Positions 46,976-53,556 of a stretch of DNA of 53,556 bases are shown piece by piece (the first letter of the stretch is position 1; each line of letters starts with the position of its first letter). The stretch lies in NCBI GenBank assembly GCA_030017555.1, contig JASEIC010000003.1:1-53556 (forward strand), given 5' to 3'. The notes under the pieces were generated by a model. The model was given only the letters and a program-made list of their open reading frames with translations. It did no database searches and was not told the DNA's origin. This DNA comes from Patescibacteria group bacterium (GTDB lineage: Bacteria > Patescibacteriota > Minisyncoccia > UBA6257 > GWB1-50-10). The position numbers were made by a program, and so were the translations under genes.

Positions 46976-47983
46976 TCATTCTATTGGCGACGTATTAAAC
47001 ATACCATCAATTTCACTGATTGATTGATGGGTGTGATTTCGGTAAATAGTTTCACCAATTAATTCGCCAGCTGAAACAATCTCAATAAAATTGGATGGTA
47101 GATTACTTTTTTCGTGGTTAATCGAATCAGTAATGAAGATTTGTTTTATGCCTGCTTCCATTAAATTTTCAATTGCTTTTTCGGCAAAAATACCATGAGT
47201 TGCGCAAATATATATATCGTTTTGTTCGGCGCTTATTTCATCTAATTTCAATACTACTTTAATAATCGTGCCGGCAGTAGAAATCATATCTTCAGGAATT
47301 AGTAGAGTTCTGCCGGAGACAAAACCAATAATATCTCTAATATATGCGTGATCATCTTTATCCCGTCGTTTATCAGCCATAGCAAACGTATCGCAGTTTA
47401 AGCGTTTTGCAAAAATACTTGCAAGTTTCGCGCCTCCGGCATCGGCAGCAAGAGGTTCTAATTTTGAAAGATCTCCGCCAATACGTATTTCAAGATGCCG
47501 ACAGAATATTTCTGTGGGGTAAATAAGATCTACTGGAATTTCAAAAAAACCTTGAATTTGAGGAAAATGAGGATGAAGAATAATCGCGTGTTTTCTTGGG
47601 GTGGCGCCCATAGCAGCTTCAATTTCTTTGGCATTTTCTTTGGCAGTGATTGCCACTCTCGGTCTATCTTTTTTATCTTGTCGCAATCCGCCCATATAAG
47701 GTATAACCGCAGTAAGAGAATCAGCTGAAGCACGCGCTACGGCATTGAGTAGTAGTTTTAAATATTTAAAGTTGGATTCGGGTGAGTTAGTTGATTGTAT
47801 GATATAAACGTCAGCGCCTCGCACATTTTCCATAATTTGCGGTAAAAACTCGCCATCACAGAACTTAATATCTTTCCACAAAGTGAGTTTGAATGGTTTT
47901 TTGGATAATTCACTGATTCTTTTTTCTGCCCCTTCTTTTAACGTGGCAGCACAAGCTGGTCCAGCAATAACTACAAGTTCCAT
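46976..47983 (-). CDS. prs: Ribose-phosphate pyrophosphokinase family protein
   Basis: GADVYIIQSTNSPESNFKYLKLLLNAVARASADSLTAVIPYMGGLRQDKKDRPR, LIPEDMISTAGTI. Confidence 0.88.
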   Translation of the reverse strand: MELVVIAGPACAATLKEGAEKRISELSKKPFKLTLWKDIKFCDGEFLPQIMENVRGADVYIIQSTNSPESNFKYLKLLLNAVARASADSLTAVIPYMGGLRQDKKDRPRVAITAKENAKEIEAAMGATPRKHAIILHPHFPQIQGFFEIPVDLIYPTEIFCRHLEIRIGGDLSKLEPLAADAGGAKLASIFAKRLNCDTFAMADKRRDKDDHAYIRDIIGFVSGRTLLIPEDMISTAGTIIKVVLKLDEISAEQNDIYICATHGIFAEKAIENLMEAGIKQIFITDSINHEKSNLPSNFIEIVSAGELIGETIYRNHTHQSISEIDGMFNTSPIE

Positions 47984-48054
47984 TATTTCTCCTAATATAA
48001 GATTAGATTTTAAATTTCTGTTTCTAGTATAAACTTAAAAAGTTTTATTTGTCA

Positions 48055-48110
48055 ACTCGGTACTACAACTTCAGCGTAAAAAATGCATCACTGAAGTTGT
48101 AGTGCTGGGT
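48055..48110 (+). repeat. Hairpin element, 13-bp perfect arms extended to about 20 bp by G-U pairs
   Basis: ACTACAACTTCAG-N16-CTGAAGTTGTAGT. Confidence 0.85.
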
Positions 48111-48154
48111 CAATTTTGTAGTAAAATTCCAATTCATTTTATTGTATGCTTTAT

Positions 48155-48214
48155 CTCCACACCTTCCTGCGTGGTGTTGAACCCCGCGGGAAGGGTATTC
48201 TGGAAGGTGTGGGG
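48155..48214 (+). repeat. Hairpin element with CCACACCTTCC/GGAAGGTGTGG arms
   Basis: 11-bp perfect arms with GC-rich interior accccgcgggaagggt. Confidence 0.85.
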
Positions 48215-48243
48215 ATTTATCGAATAAGCTATAATTAAATTAA

Positions 48244-49446
48244 ATGAAAATAAAAGATATAATTTTGCGTGAAATTTTTAATTCTCGCGGTGAACCGGTT
48301 TTAGAAGTCGGCATTGAAGACTCGTTGGGACATAAATTTATTGCCCAAAATCCTTATGGCGTGAGTCGCGGTAGGAACGAGGCTTTGGTTTTTTCTTATG
48401 AGCGCGCAAAAAAAGTTTTAAACGGCGGTTTGGCTCGTGAAATCGTTAAAAAAAGTTTTGGATCAGTCAGAAGTTTTGATCATCTTCTTTTTAATTTTGA
48501 CGGTACTTGTCAGAAAGAAAAAATTGGCGGTAATTTAGCGTTGGGATTGTCAGTGGCGTTTGCGCGAGGATTGGCTTACGAAAGAGGGCAAGTATTGTGG
48601 GAGCTTTTGAATGAAGAATTTTTTTCGAGTCGGCCTTTTCGCAACCATCCTTTAATTTTTTCTAATCTTATAAATGGCGGCGCTCACGCCAATAATAATC
48701 TTGATTTTCAAGAATATATGGTGGTGGTGAAAATTACCGGTTCAGTAAGAGATACCGTGGAAAAACTTATAAATTTTTACAAAAGACTTGGCAGCCTTTT
48801 GGAAAAGAAATTCAAAAAAAACGGATTAATTATTGGCGATGAAGGCGGATATTCTTTAGAATTTGAAAATAATTTTGAACCAATTACTATTCTCGAAAGT
48901 TTTATTGAAAAGGAACGACTAGTCGGAAAATACAGCATTGGATTAGATATTGCCGCTTCCAATTTTTACAGTAATGGCCGTTATTCTTTTGAAGGCAAGA
49001 GAATTTCAAAAAAAGATTTATATAATCAATATGTTGAATATTTTAAAAAATCTAAGTTTTTGTTTTCAATTGAAGATCCTTTTGAAGAACGCGATATTCA
49101 ATCTTTTAAAGACTTGGCGAGCGAGCTTAATGATAAGCTTACGATCGGCGACGATTTGACCGCCACTAATCCGGTCGCAATCCTCGCGCTTTCGAAAGCG
49201 AAAGTCATAAACGGCGTAATTATTAAACCTAATCAAATAGGCACTGTTACAGAAAGTTGCGAAGCAGTAAGAGTGGCGCACGAAAATGGAGTAAGGTGTA
49301 TAATTTCTCATCGTTCCGGAGAAACCGAGGATAATTTTATTATTAATCTTGCTCGAGCAAGCGGCGCTGATGGAGTGAAAATTGGAGCGCCTATTCGGGA
49401 AAGACTTTCAAAGTTCAATGAATTAATCAGGGTTTATGATAGGTAA
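48244..49446 (+). CDS. eno: Enolase, divergent catalytic loop 1
   Basis: NGGAHANNNLDFQEYM, GDEGGY, SIEDPFEE, GDDLTATNP, IIKPNQIGTVTE, ISHRSGETEDNFI. Confidence 0.9.
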   Translation: MKIKDIILREIFNSRGEPVLEVGIEDSLGHKFIAQNPYGVSRGRNEALVFSYERAKKVLNGGLAREIVKKSFGSVRSFDHLLFNFDGTCQKEKIGGNLALGLSVAFARGLAYERGQVLWELLNEEFFSSRPFRNHPLIFSNLINGGAHANNNLDFQEYMVVVKITGSVRDTVEKLINFYKRLGSLLEKKFKKNGLIIGDEGGYSLEFENNFEPITILESFIEKERLVGKYSIGLDIAASNFYSNGRYSFEGKRISKKDLYNQYVEYFKKSKFLFSIEDPFEERDIQSFKDLASELNDKLTIGDDLTATNPVAILALSKAKVINGVIIKPNQIGTVTESCEAVRVAHENGVRCIISHRSGETEDNFIINLARASGADGVKIGAPIRERLSKFNELIRVYDR

Positions 49447-49516
49447 AAAATTAATATAATTCCAATTAAATATAATTAATAACATAATTAAAAAATTCGG
49501 TTTTTTAAAAAAGAAA

Positions 49517-49912
49517 TTGTTTTTACTCGGCATACTGATAATTATTGTCGTGGTATTTTTTTTAATTTCAAATTCCAATAATAAAAACAACCCTGATTTA
49601 GTGATGGCGAAAAAAGCGACAATAAATCAAGAAGTTTCAATTACGGGCAAGATTAAATCAATAAAAAAAGTAGATTTGGGTTTTGAGCGAAGCGGGACCT
49701 TGAGCGAGGTTAAGGCAAAGATTGGAGATAAGATTAATGCTAATTCCATTATTTTAAAATTAGATATAAGCGAACTTATGGCTAAATTAAAATCAGCGGA
49801 AGCCGCATTAGAAGTTGAACGAGCAAAATTTGATGGATTAAAATTAGGAACGCGGCCGGCATTGGAAAATTTTACAAACCGGAAAATCTTATTGGCCGGA
49901 AAATTGTGGTAG
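49517..49912 (+). pseudogene. Truncated HlyD/RND-adaptor-like protein; TTG or decayed start
   Basis: ITGKIKSIKKVDLGFERSGTLSEVKAKIGDKINANSIILKLD...AEAALEVERAKFDGLKLGTRP then loss of homology. Confidence 0.65.
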
Positions 49913-50040
49913 TGACTAATTTAGAGCCGCGGACGCTTATGGGTCTTGAAAGCCGGGGAATGCTTTTGGCGGCAGAGAACGGGGGAGTTGTTTTGCTTAT
50001 GCCGGATAAAGAAGTGCCGGCCGGCAGTTTAATTCATTAA
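49855..50040 (+). pseudogene. Relic of the C-terminal tRNA-binding (EMAP/OB) domain of methionyl-tRNA synthetase
   Basis: AGIGKFYKPENLIGRKIVVVTNLEPRTLMGLESRGMLLAAENGGVVLLMPDKEVPAGSLIH*. Confidence 0.8.
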
Positions 50041-50049
50041 TTTTAATCT

Positions 50050-50724
50050 ATGGATTTTTTATTTGGTTCGTTTTTAACATGGTTGCCGCGGATTTTTTGG
50101 TGGTTGGTTTTTGTTTTTGCGGCAATTTTATATATCTTTCGGAATAAACAAAAATTGTTTTTTAAATTACCAACCTTCTTAAATTATCGTTTTCTTATTA
50201 AAAGCTCGATTATCTTTAGAATTTTTTACGCAATTTTGCTTACAGCCGGCCAATATTATATTTGGTCTGCCGATGCTTTCGGAAAATTATTTTTGAATTC
50301 GCCGCTTAATAGCGCTGTGCCGCTTAGTTTGGTTCAAAAGCTTCCTTGGCTTTTTAATCATCCGCTCGGCTATTTTATTTTTTACTCATGGGGAAGGTTT
50401 TGGCTTAATGTTTTTGTTTCGATTGGCGTGGCTTTGCTTTTTTTCTGGTTTTTAAAATTTTTAAAAAAACACAAAGAGCGATTTTTTGAAGAAGGGGAGA
50501 TTGAACTTGGTTTTTTATGCATGCTTATTTTAAATTGGCCTGTTAATTTAATTTACGTTCTTTTTGTTTTCGTTTTTGTTGTTATTTCGTCAATTTTCAG
50601 GAGTATTGTTCTAAAGCGAAACTTAACTACGCTTGGCTTACCTTTTATTTTTTCGTCATTGATTCTTCTTATTTGGGGAAATGCGCTTTTGATGTTTTTA
50701 AATTTAGGCATTTTAAAGATTTAG
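50050..50724 (+). CDS. Multi-TM membrane protein of unknown function
   Basis: Intact hydrophobic ORF. Confidence 0.6.
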   Translation: MDFLFGSFLTWLPRIFWWLVFVFAAILYIFRNKQKLFFKLPTFLNYRFLIKSSIIFRIFYAILLTAGQYYIWSADAFGKLFLNSPLNSAVPLSLVQKLPWLFNHPLGYFIFYSWGRFWLNVFVSIGVALLFFWFLKFLKKHKERFFEEGEIELGFLCMLILNWPVNLIYVLFVFVFVVISSIFRSIVLKRNLTTLGLPFIFSSLILLIWGNALLMFLNLGILKI

Positions 50725-50772
50725 CCGCTTTTTAAGATAGAATCGGAAAGCAATAAATGTTAAAATAAAGAC

Positions 50773-52326
50773 GTGAAGACCTCAATAAGGCGAGAACAAA
50801 AAAAGAGGGTATTTTTTGATATTCAGAATGATAAACCCAAAGATTGGTGGTTAAGTTGGATAAGTTCAAGAAAAACTCTTAATTTAAAGAAAAGATTTTA
50901 TGAACGAAGGCCTCTTATAGCATTATTTATTGTGCTTTTGATTGGCGGTGGAGTTTTTGTCTTGAGAAGCGCTTTGACCAAGGCAGAAGTTGCGGATTTT
51001 TATCCTGGTAGTTGTCTCGGTACTTGGCAAAGTCCTCAAAACGCGCAAGGTATGCCGGAAACTTTTAATTCTTCAGAATTAATTTTAGACGAAAACAATT
51101 CCGCTGTTTTTTCAAGCGGAACTGAAAAAATATTTTGTGGCAGTTTCGTGCCTGATAGCTATGAATCAAAAGGTGATTTGAAAAACGTTGGTTTAACTCT
51201 TGTCTGGCGCGTAGAAGATTTAACCTCATCCAGTTCGGATGCCCAGTTTGCGCCTGCGACATCCACGCTTGAAAATATTCCTGAAAATATTTCAACGAGC
51301 ACCGAAGAAGAGTTAAAACCGCAAAGTTTTTTGCGCTATTTATTTAATTTTGCTTTTGCCCGCCTGCCATCGCCTACGGCTCAGGCCACTGACGGGCAGG
51401 CCGAAGAATCAAATGAGTCCGCCGAAGATTTAACTATTCAAGCTACAACCACCGAAGTCATGGTGCCTGTATTAGAAAGCACGACAACTGCCGATGTTTT
51501 AGGCGTTTCCACTTCTACAACAACTGAAACTACAACCATTATTATTGCTCCGCCGATTATAGCGCCTCTTGGGCCAATTAGTTCATCAAGTGACGTCATT
51601 TTATTTGAAACCAGCACTGTAACTTCTACAGCCACTACCACCGCTTTAGAAGTGATAGAGCTGATAATCGATGAAAATTTTATTCGGGTAAGTTTTAGTT
51701 TGAATGGTTATGATTGGTTTGAATTAGGCAGAGTTAATTTAAAAAACTGGTCAAGTTTTACCGCTACTTTGCCTGTAAAAACCTGGGATGAGCTTAAAAC
51801 TTTACAGATAAGCATAGAGGGGATGCCGACTATTTTAACAAATATGCCGCGGATATTTTTAGATGGTATGTTTGTAGAGGCGCGTTTTGAACTGCCGCCG
51901 GCTCTAGATACTATTATTTCGTTAATGCCCAAATCAGATGAGCAAGCCGTTAAAATTGTACTTCCCGCTGCAGAATTCCCGAAGCCGTCAATTCAGATAT
52001 TTGACCCGGAAGCTCGGCACTCATGCCGCGTTGAGCCGTTTTCAGTGACGATCAAAAGGGGCGGTGAGGCGCAATATTCAATTTTGCTTACGTCATTCGA
52101 CGACGATGCGGCTTACGAGCTTTTAACGGGCGATCTGCCCTCGGGCGTTTCCGCATCAATCTCGCCCATGGCCGGTAGAGAGACGTCGTCTTCCTCGTCG
52201 GCCTACTTCACGGTCGCCGAAGAAGCACAGCAAGGATCATTCAATATTGTGGTTATCTATCGTGAAGAAAACAAAGATAACAGGTTTATTCCTAATTTTT
52301 GTCAGCTAAACTTAATAATTGAATAA
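50773..52326 (+). CDS. Membrane-anchored exported Thr/Ser-rich protein of unknown function (GTG start)
   Basis: N-terminal TM, long T/S-rich linker, beta-type C-terminal domain. Confidence 0.6.
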   Translation: MKTSIRREQKKRVFFDIQNDKPKDWWLSWISSRKTLNLKKRFYERRPLIALFIVLLIGGGVFVLRSALTKAEVADFYPGSCLGTWQSPQNAQGMPETFNSSELILDENNSAVFSSGTEKIFCGSFVPDSYESKGDLKNVGLTLVWRVEDLTSSSSDAQFAPATSTLENIPENISTSTEEELKPQSFLRYLFNFAFARLPSPTAQATDGQAEESNESAEDLTIQATTTEVMVPVLESTTTADVLGVSTSTTTETTTIIIAPPIIAPLGPISSSSDVILFETSTVTSTATTTALEVIELIIDENFIRVSFSLNGYDWFELGRVNLKNWSSFTATLPVKTWDELKTLQISIEGMPTILTNMPRIFLDGMFVEARFELPPALDTIISLMPKSDEQAVKIVLPAAEFPKPSIQIFDPEARHSCRVEPFSVTIKRGGEAQYSILLTSFDDDAAYELLTGDLPSGVSASISPMAGRETSSSSSAYFTVAEEAQQGSFNIVVIYREENKDNRFIPNFCQLNLIIE

Positions 52327-52442
52327 TTGTGGAGTTTGTTCAAAATTTAAATTTTAAAGGCATTGGCTGTTCTTATATAAAAAGAAAGACGTGAAAATTA
52401 CTGATATATATAATGGTGAGTATTCTAGATGTTTTTGTTTAA

Positions 52443-52456
52443 TCTACGATCGTGGA
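52443..52456. repeat. Degenerate copy of the palindrome core (TCTACGATCGTGGA) upstream of the PaaX/Cas2-like gene
   Basis: Shares ACGATCGTGG with repeats at 53119 and 53212. Confidence 0.75.
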
Positions 52457-52488
52457 TATAACGAAAATATACTTTATTATTATAAATA

Positions 52489-53079
52489 ATGTTTAAACAA
52501 AAAAGATTTAGAGAGAAAATAGGAGGGAAAACCATTATTATAGGATTAAGTGGTATTGCGGTTTTGTTGGCTTTTGCTGATGCCGCCGCGAAAACATTTT
52601 TGAGTTTTCCCGATCATAGAACTTCAATTGGTCACGTTTGGAAAAATCTACGGCGTTATCCGTCAAAATCAGTACGTGAATATTTTGAAGAACTTAAAGA
52701 AATAAGCGGCGTTAATTTGAGAAATATTTTATATCGTTTGGAACGGAAGGGATTGGTTAGAAAAACAGGTGACGGTTATGTTGCCACGTCTCTGGGCGGG
52801 GAAGTTGCCGAAAATGTAAAAGATTTGATTGAAAAATCCGCCCTTTGGGATGGCAGATGGCGGCTTATTACTTTTGATGTACCAGAAAAAAGTCGAAGAG
52901 ATAGAGATTGGCTTCGTGATATTTTACGATTGTACGATTATAAATCTCTTCACAAAAGCGTTTTTCTTGGCAAAATCCCTTTACCGGAAAAAATTTATCG
53001 AGAAATTTATGAACGAAAAATGAGCAGTTATATAAGACTTCTAACGGTGGGGGAAATAGATGAGGATGAATTAACATAA
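52489..53079 (+). CDS. PaaX/Cas2-fold protein: TM/wHTH N-terminus plus Cas2-like C-terminal domain
   Basis: WDGRWRLITFDVPEKSRRDRDWLRDILRLYDYKSLHKSVFLGKIPL; wHTH-like NLRNILYRLERKGLVRKTGDGYVATSLG. Confidence 0.75.
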   Translation: MFKQKRFREKIGGKTIIIGLSGIAVLLAFADAAAKTFLSFPDHRTSIGHVWKNLRRYPSKSVREYFEELKEISGVNLRNILYRLERKGLVRKTGDGYVATSLGGEVAENVKDLIEKSALWDGRWRLITFDVPEKSRRDRDWLRDILRLYDYKSLHKSVFLGKIPLPEKIYREIYERKMSSYIRLLTVGEIDEDELT

Positions 53080-53113
53080 AAAGATTAATATAGGAAAGTA
53101 TAGAGTGAATTAA

Positions 53114-53159
53114 TGGTCGGATTTCTATTTATCCCACGATCGTGGGCGGAGAGGAAATA
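53114..53159 (+). repeat. 46-bp repeat copy 1, core CCCACGATCGTGGG
   Basis: tggtcggatttctatttatcccacgatcgtgggcggagaggaaata. Confidence 0.95.
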
Positions 53160-53206
53160 TAGTTTTTTCATTTAGTTTTGTTTTGATTTTGTTTGATATT
53201 GGATAT

Positions 53207-53252
53207 TGGTTGGATTTCTATTTATCCCACGATCGTGGGTGGAGAGGAAATA
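53207..53252 (+). repeat. 46-bp repeat copy 2, core CCCACGATCGTGGG
   Basis: tggttggatttctatttatcccacgatcgtgggtggagaggaaata; two differences from copy 1. Confidence 0.95.
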
Positions 53253-53260
53253 CGGGAATT

Positions 53261-53356
53261 TTGGTTTAATATCGCGACTTTTTTGTTTATAATTAAAATT
53301 GGTTTAATTTGATTCGGTTTGATATCGCGGGCTTTTTGTTATAATTAAAAAAATGG
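53261..53356 (+). repeat. Degenerate tandem duplication (~53-bp period) containing gatatcgcg and TATAATTAAAA
   Basis: ttggtttaatatcgcgacttttttgtttataattaaaattgg versus ttcggtttgatatcgcgggctttttgttataattaaaaaaatgg. Confidence 0.8.
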
Positions 53357-53361
53357 AGAGT

Positions 53362-53556
53362 TTGGAAAAATTCGTGATATTTTTCAAAGTCAAAACGCAA
53401 GGCAATAACATCGGACGTCAATATATTGAAAAACGGAATTATGATTGGAAAAATTCGTGATATTTTTCAAAGTCAAAACGCACGGCAATGACATCGGACG
53501 TCAATATATTGAAAAACGGAATTATGATTGGAAAAATTCGTGATATTTTTCAAAGT
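53362..53556 (+). repeat. 83-bp tandem repeat, at least 2.3 copies, running off the window
   Basis: ttggaaaaattcgtgatatttttcaaagt at 53362, 53445 and 53528 with near-identical intervening sequence. Confidence 0.97.

Noticed and set aside
53114-53252. Two 46-bp repeats with a 47-bp spacer next to a Cas2-like gene, as a CRISPR array
   Set aside because: Only two full copies, no third repeat, no cas1 or effector; the repeat is a full palindromic unit and the upstream copy is degenerate
53354-53461. Short ORF MESLEKFVIFFKVKTQGNNIGRQYIEKRNYDWKNS in the 83-bp repeat
   Set aside because: The 83-bp period breaks the frame and no homology is recognisable; likely fortuitous

Overview
This is a low-GC window. 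The gene complement (compact RsmE/YbeY/HIT/S21, FtsA-FtsZ, class II RNR, many single-TM proteins of unknown function) suggests a Patescibacteria/CPR (Parcubacteria-like) contig; that assignment is inference. The window starts inside a surface-protein gene and ends inside an 83-bp tandem repeat, so it may be a whole contig broken at repeats. Main blocks: (i) a surface-glycan locus at ~1.9-18.8 kb with three O-antigen-ligase-like proteins, glycosyltransferases, flippase, polyprenyl-P glycosylphosphotransferase and a probable GDP-L-colitose pathway; (ii) a thiol-redox cluster; (iii) a pilin/PilM pair; (iv) pth-lepB-hisS-HIT-rpsU-yqeY-ybeY-ftsA-ftsZ-nrdJ; (v) tRNA-Lys and tRNA-Asn; (vi) an Mg/cation ATPase, CcdA/thioredoxin module, glycerate kinase, ppsA, prs, eno; (vii) exported proteins of unknown function. 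The strongest candidate for an undescribed system is two PaaX/Cas2-fold genes near the two ends, each associated with its own palindromic repeat family: a 32-bp palindrome on both sides of the gene at 1181-1711, and CCCACGATCGTGGG-cored repeats around the gene at 52489-53079. Also notable: several palindromic elements inserted in frame in coding genes (similar in concept to Rickettsia palindromic elements), large intergenic hairpins, and gene relics (metG, glgC, SDR) that record deletions.
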